A DNA stretch of 64,000 nt from Polynucleobacter sp. AM-7D1 (GCF_018688455.1 NZ_CP061319.1:1364001-1428000); one strand, 5' to 3'; shown: positions 29,277-38,765, numbered from the stretch's first letter. Translations and numbers: made by a program. The notes: generated by a model not told the origin, from the sequence alone.

Positions 29277-30320
29277 TTGCACCCCCCCATTGAAACCGAT
29301 GCAGTCATTATTGGCGCCGGTCCGGTGGGACTCTTCCAAGTCTTCGAGCTTGGACTTCTAGAAATTAAAGCGCATGTCATTGACTCCCTTCCTGAAGTAG
29401 GTGGTCAATGTATTGAGCTCTATCCAGATAAACCGATCTATGACATCCCGGCAATTCCGGTTTGCACTGGTCGTGAACTGATCGGTAATCTACTCAAACA
29501 AATTGAGCCATTCAAGCCACAGTTCCACTTAAATCAAGAGGTCTCCACCCTAAATAAGCAAGCTGATGGCCGCTTTCTGATTCGTACAAGCCAAGATCAG
29601 CAATTCCTAACTAAGGCTATTTTTATAGCTGCTGGTGTTGGCGCATTTCAACCGCGCACACTCAACTTGGATGGGATTGAGGCTTTTGTAGATAAACAAG
29701 TCTTCTATCGCGTCACAAATCCCAAACAATTTGCAGGCAAGCGCATGGTCATTTGTGGTGGCGGAGATTCCGCGCTAGATTGGGCCTTATATTTTGTTGA
29801 TCATGCGGCCTGCGTCACACTTATTCATCGAAGAGATGAATTTAAAGCAGCGCCTCAGTCAGTAGCGAAGATGCGCGCGCTTTGCGCCGCCGGCAAGCTG
29901 CAACTGATCATCGGGCAAATTACCGGTCTTGAAAGCTCTCATGACAAGCTCACTCAAATTGCTATCACCGATATTGATGGTGAAATTCAAAAAATTGGTC
30001 TAGATGCACTCTTATTGTTTTATGGTCTCTCGCCTAAGTTGGGCCCTATTGCTGACTGGGGTCTCGATATCGATCGCAAGCAAATTGCTGTCGATACAGC
30101 CTGCTTTCAAACTAGCACTCCCGGCATTTACGCTGTTGGAGACATTAATATCTACCCCGGCAAGAAAAAATTGATTCTGTCTGGCTTTCATGAGGCGGCA
30201 TTAGCTGCCTTTGCTGCAGCAGCCTATCTGGCCCCAGAAAAGCAGATTCAGCTTCAGTACACCACCACCTCCCCAAAGCTTCATAAAGCGCTTGGGGTAA
30301 GCCCACCGACATTCGAGTAA
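29277..30320 (+). CDS. Ferredoxin-NADP reductase (thioredoxin-reductase-like type)
   Basis: Flavoprotein that exchanges electrons between NADPH and ferredoxin or flavodoxin. The 347-residue sequence is of the TrxR-like FNR class: FAD-binding [19 protein letters not shown] at the N-terminus, EVGGQC next, NADPH-binding [17 protein letters not shown] in the middle, and [28 protein letters not shown] near the end. It has no CxxC redox pair, which excludes thioredoxin reductase. The start is a TTG one base after the fdxA stop, followed by a run of seven C; no ATG is available. Coupled translation with fdxA is likely. Confidence 0.92.
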   Translation: MHPPIETDAVIIGAGPVGLFQVFELGLLEIKAHVIDSLPEVGGQCIELYPDKPIYDIPAIPVCTGRELIGNLLKQIEPFKPQFHLNQEVSTLNKQADGRFLIRTSQDQQFLTKAIFIAAGVGAFQPRTLNLDGIEAFVDKQVFYRVTNPKQFAGKRMVICGGGDSALDWALYFVDHAACVTLIHRRDEFKAAPQSVAKMRALCAAGKLQLIIGQITGLESSHDKLTQIAITDIDGEIQKIGLDALLLFYGLSPKLGPIADWGLDIDRKQIAVDTACFQTSTPGIYAVGDINIYPGKKKLILSGFHEAALAAFAAAAYLAPEKQIQLQYTTTSPKLHKALGVSPPTFE

Positions 30321-30358
30321 GCTCTTAACTTCACTGAATCATCTAGCTGAATATACCT

Positions 30359-31153
30359 ATGCGTCAATATCACAATCTTATGAAGGAAGTCCTTGAAAAG
30401 GGCGTTCAAAAGTCCGATAGAACAGGGACTGGAACGATCTCCATCTTCGGCCACCAGATGCGATTTAATCTGGCTGAAGGATTTCCAATGGTCACCACTA
30501 AGAAACTCCATCTCAAGTCCATCATTCTCGAATTACTCTGGTTTCTAAAGGGCAGCACTGACAATAACTGGCTCAAAGAGCGTGGTGTTTCTATCTGGAA
30601 TGAATGGGCAGCTCCTGATGGCGACCTGGGTCCAATTTATGGCTACCAGTGGCGTTCATGGCCCGCGCCCAATGGTCAGCACATCGATCAGATTGCTGAA
30701 GTAGTTGAGACACTCAAAAAGAATCCAGACTCCCGTCGCATTATTGTTTCCGCATGGAACGTGGCAGATATTCCTCGCATGGCTTTAGCACCTTGCCATG
30801 CTTTCTTTCAGTTCTATGTTGCTGATGGCAAGCTTTCTTGCCAGCTCTACCAGCGCAGTGCCGATATCTTCTTAGGCGTGCCTTTCAATATTGCAAGCTA
30901 TGCCCTATTGACCCACATGATGGCGCAGCAGTGCAATCTAGAAGTGGGTGACTTTGTCTGGACTGGTGGCGACTGCCATCTGTATAGCAACCATTTGGAG
31001 CAAGTAGATCTTCAACTATCAAGAGACTTCTTCCCCTTGCCTAAGCTCAATATTTTGCGCAAGCCAGACTCTATATTTGATTATGAATTCGAAGATTTTG
31101 AAATTGCTGGCTATGAGTCCCATCCCGCCATTAAAGCTCCAGTAGCTGTTTAA
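30359..31153 (+). CDS. thyA: Thymidylate synthase
   Basis: Methylates dUMP to dTMP with methylene-tetrahydrofolate, giving dihydrofolate. The 264-residue enzyme has the nucleophile Cys146 in [12 protein letters not shown], the phosphate-binding [11 protein letters not shown] region and the [17 protein letters not shown] segment. It is followed 14 bp later by folA, whose product recycles its folate by-product. Confidence 0.98.
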   Translation: MRQYHNLMKEVLEKGVQKSDRTGTGTISIFGHQMRFNLAEGFPMVTTKKLHLKSIILELLWFLKGSTDNNWLKERGVSIWNEWAAPDGDLGPIYGYQWRSWPAPNGQHIDQIAEVVETLKKNPDSRRIIVSAWNVADIPRMALAPCHAFFQFYVADGKLSCQLYQRSADIFLGVPFNIASYALLTHMMAQQCNLEVGDFVWTGGDCHLYSNHLEQVDLQLSRDFFPLPKLNILRKPDSIFDYEFEDFEIAGYESHPAIKAPVAV

Positions 31154-31167
31154 GAAATGAGAACCGC

Positions 31168-31665
31168 ATGACTGCAGCTAAGCACCCCGCTATCTCGATG
31201 ATTGTTGCCCGCTCACGTAATCACGTGATTGGTCGTGACAACCAAATGCCTTGGAAGATTTCTGCTGATCTGCAGTTCTTTAAAAAAGTAACTATGGGTC
31301 ATCCAGTCATCATGGGTCGCAAGACTTGGGAATCTATTGGTCGCCCGCTTCCTGGTCGTCGCAATATTGTGGTGAGTCGCAATACTGACTTACAGCTCAC
31401 AGGCGCAGAAGTTGTCCACTCACTCGATGCAGCTCTCGCTACTTTGAATGAATTCCCACGCGTATTTGTGATTGGTGGAGAACAACTCTTCACCCAAGCA
31501 TTCCCTCAAGCGGATCGTCTTTACATCACAGAAATCGATATGGATGTTGACGGCGGAGATACCTTCTTTAAAGTACCCGATCCAGAGCAATGGAAAGAGA
31601 TTGAGCGCACCCCAGCGTCTGAGGGGGATATTACCTTTAACTTTATTACCTTAGAGCGCAAGTAA
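31168..31665 (+). CDS. folA: Dihydrofolate reductase
   Basis: NADPH-dependent reduction of dihydrofolate to tetrahydrofolate. The 165-residue protein has IGRDNQMPWKISADLQFFKK (the Met20 loop and substrate-site Asp), GRKTWESIGRPLPGRRNIV and VIGGEQLFTQAFPQADRLYITEI. It is placed directly after thyA, forming a two-gene thymidylate cycle operon. Confidence 0.97.
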   Translation: MTAAKHPAISMIVARSRNHVIGRDNQMPWKISADLQFFKKVTMGHPVIMGRKTWESIGRPLPGRRNIVVSRNTDLQLTGAEVVHSLDAALATLNEFPRVFVIGGEQLFTQAFPQADRLYITEIDMDVDGGDTFFKVPDPEQWKEIERTPASEGDITFNFITLERK

Positions 31666-31686
31666 GTTAGATTGAATTGAAAAAGA

Positions 31687-31713
31687 CAAAGGGCTCCTAG
31701 GAGCCCTTTTCTA
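31687..31713. terminator. Bidirectional intrinsic terminator between folA and the TRAP gene
   Basis: AAAGGGCTCC and GGAGCCCTTTT form a 10-bp stem around a TA centre, with A residues on the left and T residues on the right. It lies between convergent folA and the TRAP binding-protein gene and can serve both. Confidence 0.85.
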
Positions 31714-31736
31714 ATCCACTGCCAGTATCCTGAGGT

Positions 31737-32819
31737 TTAAAGCTTCTTGGCAAAACTGTATTGCGCAAACGCCTGTTCTGCGACATTAAACCACTGCGCT
31801 TCCATGTTTCTGAAGACGCGATAGTCTTCAAAGATCTTTTTGAACTGAGGGTTCTTGGCGGATTCCTCAGCGTAGGTTTCTTGGCTAGCCTTAAAGCAGG
31901 CATCCATAACTGAGGTATTGAACTTGCGTAATACTGCACCACCCTGAACCAGTCTTTGCAACGCCGGTGGATTCAAGGCATCGTACTTGGCACACATATC
32001 AGTGTGAGCCTCAAAACAGGCTGCTTGCCATGCTGCTTGGTATGCTGGCGGCAATGAATCCCATTGCTTCTTATTTACCAAGAATGAGAGGCCCGCTGCG
32101 CCCTCCCAAAATGCGGGGTAGTAATAGTTTTTAGCAACCTTGGCAAGGCCTAACTTCTCATCATCATAGGGACCAACAAATTCTGCAGCATCAATCGTAC
32201 CTTTTTCTAGAGCTGAATAAATTTCACCAGCAGGCAACTGTTGTGGCACTACACCTAGCTTCGCAAGCACTTGACCCGCAAATCCAGCGATACGGAACTT
32301 AAGCCCCTTGAGATCTTCTGGCGATTTAATTTCTTTCCGAAACCAGCCACCCATCTGAGTGCCAGTTTGCCCACCCATGAAGTTCACTACGTTGTAACTA
32401 GCATAGAGTTCGCGCATCAACTTCATACCATTGCCATGCAACATCCAAGCGGATTGCTGACGCGCTGTCATACCAAAGGGCGCCGCAGTATCAAAAATAA
32501 AAGCGCTGTTCTTACCTAAGTAGTAATAGCTGGCAGTATGACCACACTCTACCGTACCATTTTGAACGGCATCCAATACTTGCAAAGCAGGAACTACCTC
32601 GCCCGCAGCAAATACTTTGACGTTGAACTTGCCATCAGTTGCTTTGCGCAAGGCGCTAGCAAATACTTCCGGTGTGCCAATTAAAGTATCCAATGATTTA
32701 GGAAAGCTCGAGACCAAACGCCAATTCAAGGTTGGCAAACTCTGCGCTATAGACGGAGTAGCTAATGCTGCTGCACCCGCACCAATAGTTGCCTTTTTTA
32801 AAAAGGAACGTCTTTGCAT
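31737..32819 (-). CDS. TRAP transporter solute-binding protein (DctP family)
   Basis: Periplasmic binding protein for tripartite ATP-independent transport. The 360-residue precursor starts MQRRSFLKKATIGAGAAALATPSIAQ, a twin-arginine-type signal. The mature part shows ALDAVQNG-like and GLKFRIAGFAGQVLAKLGVVP motifs, the latter with the conserved Arg that binds the ligand carboxylate, so organic or keto acids are likely ligands. The ATG at 32819 has a strong AAGGAGAAG ribosome site; the upstream TTG at 32834 is rejected. No DctQ or DctM membrane subunit gene is adjacent. Confidence 0.9.
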   Translation of the reverse strand: MQRRSFLKKATIGAGAAALATPSIAQSLPTLNWRLVSSFPKSLDTLIGTPEVFASALRKATDGKFNVKVFAAGEVVPALQVLDAVQNGTVECGHTASYYYLGKNSAFIFDTAAPFGMTARQQSAWMLHGNGMKLMRELYASYNVVNFMGGQTGTQMGGWFRKEIKSPEDLKGLKFRIAGFAGQVLAKLGVVPQQLPAGEIYSALEKGTIDAAEFVGPYDDEKLGLAKVAKNYYYPAFWEGAAGLSFLVNKKQWDSLPPAYQAAWQAACFEAHTDMCAKYDALNPPALQRLVQGGAVLRKFNTSVMDACFKASQETYAEESAKNPQFKKIFEDYRVFRNMEAQWFNVAEQAFAQYSFAKKL

Positions 32820-32900
32820 CTTCTTCTCCTTCAAAAATATTTTTGCTTTGTGTTGTTGACTCTATTTTTTGTTGTCTGGTGTTTTCAGATTGCGATTACT

Positions 32901-34247
32901 TTATTTACCGCCAATCGTCATTGATCCAATTAAGATGGAGCCGGTTTCTTTTGTGCCACGAATGAGTGAATCGCTACCAATCATCTGAATATCCATCAGC
33001 ATATCGCGCAAGTTACTGGCAATCGTAATTCCCTCAACCGGGTACTGGATCTCACCGTTCTCTACCCAATAACCAAAAGCGCCACGAGAGTAATCGCCAG
33101 TGACATAGTTCACGCCTTGGCCCATGAGCTCAGTAACTAGGAGGCCCGTACCCATTGCTTCCAAGAGTGCAGGTAATCCACCCTGAGGAGTCTTGCGACT
33201 TTGTATTGTCAGGTGATGAGAGCCACCAGCATTGCCCGTAGTTTTCATGCCGAGTTTTCTGGCAGAGTAAGTGGATAAGAAATAGCCTTGCAAGACGCCC
33301 TTGTCGACCACTGTTCTTGCCGTCGTCTTTACACCCTCTTCATCAAACGGTGCACTACCAGTCATCGACTTTAGGTGAGGATTCTCAAAGAGGCTAACGT
33401 GTTTTGGTAATACTTGCTTACCCAGGCTATCCAATAGAAAACTTGAGCGACGATATAGGGCGCCACCAGAAACAGCCTGCACCAAACCACCTAAAAGTCC
33501 AGCCGCCAAGGGTGCCTCAAAAATAACAGGGCAACGGCGAGTCGATAGTGATCTTGCCTTAAGGCGTGAAAGTACGCGCTCTGCTGCGTACTTACCAATC
33601 GAAGCTGGATCGGCCAACTCTTCTGGGATGCGCGAACTGGAATACCAATCGTCTCTTTGCATCAGCGACTTCTTGCCACCCTCATTTGCAATCGGTGCAC
33701 ATGAAATATAGTGACGAGAGAATGGATAGCCTCCCATAAATCCATGACTAGTCCCCATCATGAAATGTGCATGATGTGCAGATACTGAAGCTCCATCGCT
33801 ATTTTGAATTTGCTTACTTACCGCAAAGGCAGCCCCTTCAGCGGTACGTGCAATATCGATTGCGGTTGCTGAATCTAAATCCCATGGATGAAACAAGTCG
33901 AGATCCAACGGATGTTTTTCGAGAAGCTCTTTTTCAGCAGGGCCAGCACACAAATCTTCCGCCGTATGTTGAGCGATATGGTACGCAGCCTCAACCGTAG
34001 CTTTTAAAGAGTCCTTGGAGAAATCACTTGTACTGGCATTGCCGCGGCGATGCCCCAAGAAGACGGTTACCCCAACCTGTTTATCCAAGCTTTGCTCTAT
34101 GGTCTCAACCTCACCCTTACGGACGGTAACTGAAAGACCCTGCCCTTCAGAGACCTCTGCTACCGCATCTGAGGCACCCCGCTTTTTGGCATCCGTGAGC
34201 ATGAAATCAATGATTTCTTGAAACTGGTTTGATGAGTATGTAAACAT
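32901..34247 (-). CDS. pmbA: Metalloprotease PmbA (TldE)
   Basis: Non-catalytic partner of the TldD-TldE protease, involved in degradation of unstable peptides such as CcdA and in microcin maturation. The 448-residue protein carries the N-terminal segment EGQGLSVTVRKGEVETIEQS and the conserved C-terminal GDYSRGAFGYWVENGEIQYPVEGITIA. It lacks the HExxxH metal motif found in TldD, as expected for TldE. It is divergent from mog with about 26 bp between starts. Confidence 0.94.
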   Translation of the reverse strand: MFTYSSNQFQEIIDFMLTDAKKRGASDAVAEVSEGQGLSVTVRKGEVETIEQSLDKQVGVTVFLGHRRGNASTSDFSKDSLKATVEAAYHIAQHTAEDLCAGPAEKELLEKHPLDLDLFHPWDLDSATAIDIARTAEGAAFAVSKQIQNSDGASVSAHHAHFMMGTSHGFMGGYPFSRHYISCAPIANEGGKKSLMQRDDWYSSSRIPEELADPASIGKYAAERVLSRLKARSLSTRRCPVIFEAPLAAGLLGGLVQAVSGGALYRRSSFLLDSLGKQVLPKHVSLFENPHLKSMTGSAPFDEEGVKTTARTVVDKGVLQGYFLSTYSARKLGMKTTGNAGGSHHLTIQSRKTPQGGLPALLEAMGTGLLVTELMGQGVNYVTGDYSRGAFGYWVENGEIQYPVEGITIASNLRDMLMDIQMIGSDSLIRGTKETGSILIGSMTIGGK

Positions 34248-34261
34248 GTCCTAATAATAGC

Positions 34262-34267
34262 TAGAAT
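34262..34267 (+). promoter_or_regulatory. Possible -10 element close to the mog start
   Basis: TAGAAT lies 6 nt before the mog ATG in the short gap to divergent pmbA. No good -35 box is seen at 16-18 bp. If real it would yield a leaderless mog mRNA. Confidence 0.2.
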
Positions 34268-34273
34268 AGAAAC

Positions 34274-34897
34274 ATGAAGCATACCGAAGCCTGGAAAAGA
34301 TCCTCCCCTGACGAAATCAAAATCGGCCTAATCTCGATCTCTGACAGAGCGAGTAAAGGCATTTACACGGATGAAGGGGTTCCCGCCCTCCGAAGCTGGC
34401 TAGAAAGCGCCCTCAGCACACCCTGTGTCTTTCATGAGCGCCTGATTGCCGATGAGCGAGAAGTCGTCACTGAAACCATTGTAGAGCTAACCGATGATCT
34501 TGGCTGTGATTTAGTCCTCACCACAGGCGGTACAGGCCCATCTCGGAGAGATGTCACCCCTGAGGCCACCATGGATGCCGGAACCCGGGAAATGCCCGGA
34601 TTTGGCGAGCAAATGCGCCAAATTAGTCTACGCTTTGTACCTACGGCGATTTTGTCCCGACAAACCGCTGTTTTGCGAGAAATCGAGGGGCATACTGCCC
34701 TCGTCATTAACTTACCAGGTCAACCCAAATCCATCAAAGAGACGCTCGAAGGACTGAAAGACGCTGAAGGCAAGCCCATTGTGCAGGGTATTTTTGCCTC
34801 TGTACCTTACTGTATTGAACTGATTGGTGGCCCCATCATCCAAACCCATGAATCGGTCATTAAAGTCTATCGACCCAAAAGTGCCGTCAAGAAGTAA
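34274..34897 (+). CDS. mog: Molybdopterin adenylyltransferase
   Basis: Adenylylates molybdopterin before molybdate insertion by MoeA. The 207-residue protein has IGLISISDRASKGIYTDEGVP at the N-terminus and the MoCF-domain signature LVLTTGGTGPSRRDVTPEAT. The C-terminal region LPGQPKSIKETLEGL is also typical. It stands alone, about 7 kb from moaA-mobA-moeA, between divergent pmbA and convergent orn. Confidence 0.95.
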   Translation: MKHTEAWKRSSPDEIKIGLISISDRASKGIYTDEGVPALRSWLESALSTPCVFHERLIADEREVVTETIVELTDDLGCDLVLTTGGTGPSRRDVTPEATMDAGTREMPGFGEQMRQISLRFVPTAILSRQTAVLREIEGHTALVINLPGQPKSIKETLEGLKDAEGKPIVQGIFASVPYCIELIGGPIIQTHESVIKVYRPKSAVKK

Positions 34898-34914
34898 GGC
34901 GTCCTCATGGTTGA

Positions 34915-34945
34915 ATAAAAAAGGGTCTAGTAATAGACCCTTTTT
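34915..34945. terminator. Bidirectional intrinsic terminator between mog and orn
   Basis: AAGGGTCTA and TAGACCCTT form a 9-bp stem with a GTAA loop, flanked by A residues on the left and T residues on the right. It lies between the convergent mog and orn genes. Confidence 0.87.
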
Positions 34946-34970
34946 ACATTACTCATACCAAGAAGCTGAA

Positions 34971-35558
34971 TTACTCCGGTAAAGGCACGATGAATTTTTC
35001 TCGGTAGTACTTGAGCTCTTCAATAGACTCTTCGATATCCGCCAAGGCAGTATGAGCTTGTTTCTTCGTGAAACCCTTTACCAACTCAGGATGCCAGCGC
35101 TTACAAAGCTCCTTAAGGGTAGAGACATCGATATTTCGATAATGAAAGAATGCCTCTAGTTTTGGCATGTACTTCGCCATAAAACGGCGATCCTGACCAA
35201 TCGTATTGCCACACATTGGAGCAATTCCAGGCTTGAGGTATTTCTTCAGAAAAGCGATGCATTCAGCCTCAGCAGTCGCTTCATCCATAGTCGAAGCCTT
35301 GACCTTATCAATCAGTCCAGAACGTCCGTGGGTGCCCTTATTCCAAGCATCCATGGCATCTAATAGGGCATCTTCCTGATGAATCACCCAAACAGGGGCT
35401 GTGGCAATAGTGTTGAGATGCGCATCGGTGACGATCACGGCGATCTCCAAAATGCGCTCTTTTTCAGGGTCTAGGCCCGACATCTCCATATCCACCCAAA
35501 TCAGGTGCTCACTGGCTGGCGCCGTCTTAACTGCTGGGATAACTATTTTTTCACTCAT
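34971..35558 (-). CDS. orn: Oligoribonuclease
   Basis: 3'-5' exoribonuclease that degrades 2-5 nt RNA, including pGpG from cyclic di-GMP turnover. DEDDh exonuclease motifs are visible: [23 protein letters not shown] (Exo I), the [17 protein letters not shown] block (Exo II) and [14 protein letters not shown] (Exo III). Two ATG starts are possible, at 35558 (195 residues, used here) and 35570 (199 residues); neither has a clear ribosome-binding site. The divergent M48 gene begins 15 or 3 bp away, so promoter elements must lie within coding sequence. Confidence 0.94.
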   Translation of the reverse strand: MSEKIVIPAVKTAPASEHLIWVDMEMSGLDPEKERILEIAVIVTDAHLNTIATAPVWVIHQEDALLDAMDAWNKGTHGRSGLIDKVKASTMDEATAEAECIAFLKKYLKPGIAPMCGNTIGQDRRFMAKYMPKLEAFFHYRNIDVSTLKELCKRWHPELVKGFTKKQAHTALADIEESIEELKYYREKFIVPLPE

Positions 35559-35561
35559 ATC

Positions 35562-35567
35562 TATAAT
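35562..35567 (+). promoter_or_regulatory. Possible -10 element close to the M48 peptidase start
   Basis: A perfect TATAAT lies 6 nt before the ATG of the M48 peptidase gene, inside or beside the orn start. A -35 box at normal spacing is not evident. If used, the mRNA would be leaderless. Confidence 0.28.
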
Positions 35568-35573
35568 CATCTC

Positions 35574-36824
35574 ATGACATTCACAATTGTTTTTCTAATC
35601 GCCTTCATCGCCAGCTTTGGTCTACGCCACTGGTTATCCCAACGCCAAATTCGTCACGTCGCCCTCAATCGCGACGCAGTACCCGCTGAGTTTGCCTCCC
35701 AGATCTCCTTGGCCGAGCATCAAAAAGCAGCCGACTACACCATCGCCAAACTGCGCCTTGGTATTTTTGAGAATGGTGTCAGCGCGATTATCTTAATCAG
35801 CTTCACACTCTTGGGCGGCTTGCAGTTTTTAAATCTCTCTCTTCTGCAGTTATTAGGAGAAGGAATCCCCCAGCAGATCGCTTTGTTGGTCTCTATAGTC
35901 CTGATCTCTGGGGTTATTGATCTACCCTTCTCCTGGTACAAGCAGTTTTATCTGGAGGAACGTTTTGGCTTTAATCGCATGAACGCCCGACTATTCTTTA
36001 GCGATATGTTCAAGGGCATCAGCGTTGGTGGTGCAATCGGCGTCCCCCTCCTCTGGGTCATTCTGAGTTTGATGGCTCAAGCAGGAGACTTTTGGTGGCT
36101 CTGGGCCTGGGGTGTCCTGACTGCCTTCAGCTTGTTAATGCAGTGGATATTTCCAACCTTTATCGCGCCGATCTTTAATAAGTTCGAAGCACTAGAAGAG
36201 GGCACACTCAAGACACAAATCGAAGCCTTACTAAATCGATGTGACTTTGCAAGCCAAGGTTTATTTGTGATGGATGGCAGCAAACGTAGCGCACACGGAA
36301 ATGCATTTTTTGCCGGCATGGGTAAAGCGAAGCGTATTGTCTTTTTTGATACCCTGATTGAGAAACTCAATCCTGGTGAAGTAGAGGCGGTACTGGCTCA
36401 CGAGCTCGGTCACTATAAGTGCAACCATATTCGTAAACGTCTACTAGTTTCCTTTGCCTTGAGTTTTGTTACCTTTGCTCTATTAGGTTGGGTCAGCACA
36501 CAACCATGGTTCTACAGCGACCTCGGCGTGACTCCCAATCCAAACGGCTATAACGGCGGCTTGGCTTTAGCACTATTTATGCTGGTATCACCAGTATTTA
36601 GTTTTTTCCTCACCCCGCTATCAAGCTTGGCATCACGTAAACATGAATACGAAGCAGATGGTTTTGCTGCAGATAAATCCTCTGCAAATGATTTGATCTC
36701 TGCCCTGGTAAAGCTCTATCAAGACAATGCTTCAACTTTGACGCCCGATCCGATCTACACCGCTTTTTATAGCTCACATCCTCCTGCGCCATTGCGCATT
36801 GCCAATCTCAAACGTTTTAGCTAA
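35574..36824 (+). CDS. M48 family metalloprotease (Ste24/CAAX-protease-like)
   Basis: Integral membrane zinc protease of 416 residues. The zinc motif is [12 protein letters not shown] with the third ligand Glu in [12 protein letters not shown]. Hydrophobic segments are visible at the N-terminus (1-16), about 60-75, 100-115, 155-190, 290-310 and 325-350, matching the Ste24 topology rather than the shorter HtpX. In bacteria these enzymes are thought to act in membrane-protein quality control. The ATG at 35574 begins at the first hydrophobic helix; an earlier in-frame start at 35505 would run antisense through orn. Confidence 0.9.
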   Translation: MTFTIVFLIAFIASFGLRHWLSQRQIRHVALNRDAVPAEFASQISLAEHQKAADYTIAKLRLGIFENGVSAIILISFTLLGGLQFLNLSLLQLLGEGIPQQIALLVSIVLISGVIDLPFSWYKQFYLEERFGFNRMNARLFFSDMFKGISVGGAIGVPLLWVILSLMAQAGDFWWLWAWGVLTAFSLLMQWIFPTFIAPIFNKFEALEEGTLKTQIEALLNRCDFASQGLFVMDGSKRSAHGNAFFAGMGKAKRIVFFDTLIEKLNPGEVEAVLAHELGHYKCNHIRKRLLVSFALSFVTFALLGWVSTQPWFYSDLGVTPNPNGYNGGLALALFMLVSPVFSFFLTPLSSLASRKHEYEADGFAADKSSANDLISALVKLYQDNASTLTPDPIYTAFYSSHPPAPLRIANLKRFS

Positions 36825-36847
36825 GTAATCTGGAATTGATTTAGTTA

Positions 36848-37861
36848 ATGGAACAATTTCATGCGCTATTGACTGCCTCCTATGGAAGGCATTATTTAGC
36901 GCAACGCTTAGCAAAAGATGATCGTGGCAATGAATCTCCTGTCGGTGAATTAATTCAGGTAAGCACGCCAGCAAAGCAGCACATCGGCGCAGTTGGTGAT
37001 CGCATGTTATTGGAAATGACTTCAGCTGATCAAGCACGCATTATTCGCATCGAGCCACGAGAAAATTTACTCTATCGATCCGATGCTTTTAAAAGCAAAC
37101 TCATTGCCTCAAATGTTGATCAAATATTAGTCGTGCTAGCTACACAACCTGCTTTCTCACCCGATCTTTTGGGAAGAGCGGTTGTCGCTGCCGAGACCAA
37201 TCAAATTGGTTTACATATTCTGCTCAACAAGTGCGATCTCAAAGATAACTTAGAACACGCCCGCAAAATCATTGCGCCATATGCGCGTATGGGCTACCCC
37301 GTAACAGAGGTATCTGCCAAGTTTGATGAGGCCTCCATTGAGGCATTGCGACCAGCTATCTCCGGCAAGGTATCGGTATTTGTAGGTCAATCCGGTATGG
37401 GTAAATCCAGCCTACTCAATGCCTGGGTCCCCAACGCTGCAGCGATTACTCAAGAGTATTCAGTTCGCTTAGATACCGGCAAGCACACCACAACAGCTTG
37501 CCGCTACTTTGAGTTGCCCGAGACTTGGGGACGTGATGCTAAGGGCAAATTAGGCGCTTTAATTGATTCACCAGGCTTTCAGGAATTTGGTTTGGCCCAT
37601 ATGTCGGTGAGTGAGCTAGAGCATGCCTTTAGGGAGTTTCATGATCTGCTCGGCAAGTGTCGCTTTCATAACTGTGCCCATCAATCAGAGCCCGATTGTG
37701 CGATACGAGAAGCGGTCGACAGAAATGAAATAGCGCCAGAAAGACTGGCGCTATTTAGGCAATTACGTTCTGACTCAAAAACGGCTGATACGCAGATTCA
37801 GGGAATTAGCCAAGCCAAAGAGCGATGGTCAGCATTAGCAATAAAGCCATCCAAGCGATAA
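36848..37861 (+). CDS. rsgA: Ribosome small-subunit GTPase RsgA
   Basis: Circularly permuted GTPase of late 30S maturation. The order of motifs is permuted: NKCDL (G4) at 127-131, then GQSGMGKSS (G1) at 180-188 and DSPGF (G3) at 240-244. An N-terminal OB domain and a C-terminal zinc knuckle (Cys271, Cys276, His278, Cys284) complete the 337 residues. It follows the M48 gene by 23 bp. Its last 56 bp overlap the end of the convergent CbiB-family gene. Confidence 0.97.
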   Translation: MEQFHALLTASYGRHYLAQRLAKDDRGNESPVGELIQVSTPAKQHIGAVGDRMLLEMTSADQARIIRIEPRENLLYRSDAFKSKLIASNVDQILVVLATQPAFSPDLLGRAVVAAETNQIGLHILLNKCDLKDNLEHARKIIAPYARMGYPVTEVSAKFDEASIEALRPAISGKVSVFVGQSGMGKSSLLNAWVPNAAAITQEYSVRLDTGKHTTTACRYFELPETWGRDAKGKLGALIDSPGFQEFGLAHMSVSELEHAFREFHDLLGKCRFHNCAHQSEPDCAIREAVDRNEIAPERLALFRQLRSDSKTADTQIQGISQAKERWSALAIKPSKR

Positions 37862-38765
37862 CCAAGCGCCACACCAAGCCAATGGCGGAGCGCATCGTAC
37901 GCTCATTCGGCTCAAGCCCCACTTCGTAAACAACAGGCTCACCTGCTTCAGCCATGCGCAATGCTTCATCGCTATCGGGCTCGCTCATTGGCTCACCCAA
38001 ACGAACGCCTAATGCACCACTACCGGATGCCAAGATCACCGCCGATAAAGAGTCGGACCATTTGCCAGTCAGGTGGCGCCATGCGTAGACTGCACCTTCA
38101 AAGTTGCCGACGATCGCAAAGCCCATTGCTGTAATACGTGCAGGCACCCAGTCCAATACGTAGAAGAAATGACGCGCTGCTTCACTTAAATTGAAGTCGC
38201 CTTTTTCTGACCAACGCTGAGCAGCCGTATCAGCCAAGCGATACAAGACCACACCTGCAGGTCCCATTGGCATTAAGAACCAGAACAACACACCAAACAC
38301 ATGGTGATGTGCGCCAATAATGGCGCGCTCCAGCGCAAGTGAAATAACTTCAGTCTCGGTGAGATTGGAAGTGTCTAATTCGGGGCCGTACCACTCACCT
38401 AAGGCTGTATGCGCTGCTGGCAAATCATGGTTTGCAATTGCCTCATGAACCAGCGTAAAGGAGTGGCTAAATTGGCGGAAGCCAAAAAATAAATAGGCGA
38501 TTATGACGTTCCACACAAATCCCAAAATTGGGAAGCTCACCATAAATACAACATAAATAATGAAGACTAGGAATGTTGGCAGTATGAATGCGACTAGGCA
38601 AGCCATACGCGCACCAACTGGACTGGCACCTTCCTCAGTCTTGCCGCCGAATTCGCCGGCAACCCAATCCAACCAGCGAGCACTCATACGCGCGATCCAA
38701 TGGGTCGAAGTTACTGGGCGATATTGCTCAGCAATAAGGGCGAAGAGAATGGAAAAGAAAGTCAT
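37806..38765 (-). CDS. CobD/CbiB family membrane protein
   Basis: A 319-residue polytopic membrane protein with hydrophobic segments near residues 1-12, 52-78, 80-96, 152-175 and at the C-terminus (LVIAWMALLLMLTIALWLG). FFYVLDWVPARITAMGFAIVG is the CbiB-family core motif; the true enzyme attaches aminopropanol to cobyric acid. No other cobalamin gene is in this window, and in many betaproteobacteria this paralogue sits beside a Nudix gene, so a role outside B12 synthesis is possible. It overlaps the Nudix gene by 4 bp (ATGA) upstream and rsgA by 56 bp at the tail. Confidence 0.82.
   Translation of the reverse strand: MTFFSILFALIAEQYRPVTSTHWIARMSARWLDWVAGEFGGKTEEGASPVGARMACLVAFILPTFLVFIIYVVFMVSFPILGFVWNVIIAYLFFGFRQFSHSFTLVHEAIANHDLPAAHTALGEWYGPELDTSNLTETEVISLALERAIIGAHHHVFGVLFWFLMPMGPAGVVLYRLADTAAQRWSEKGDFNLSEAARHFFYVLDWVPARITAMGFAIVGNFEGAVYAWRHLTGKWSDSLSAVILASGSGALGVRLGEPMSEPDSDEALRMAEAGEPVVYEVGLEPNERTMRSAIGLVWRLVIAWMALLLMLTIALWLG

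Noticed and set aside
34432..34707. 91-codon minus-strand frame opposite mog
   Set aside because: It lies antisense to the conserved MoCF domain and has no start signal.
35505..35573. Upstream start of the M48 protease
   Set aside because: It runs antisense through the 5' end of orn and adds non-homologous residues before the first helix.
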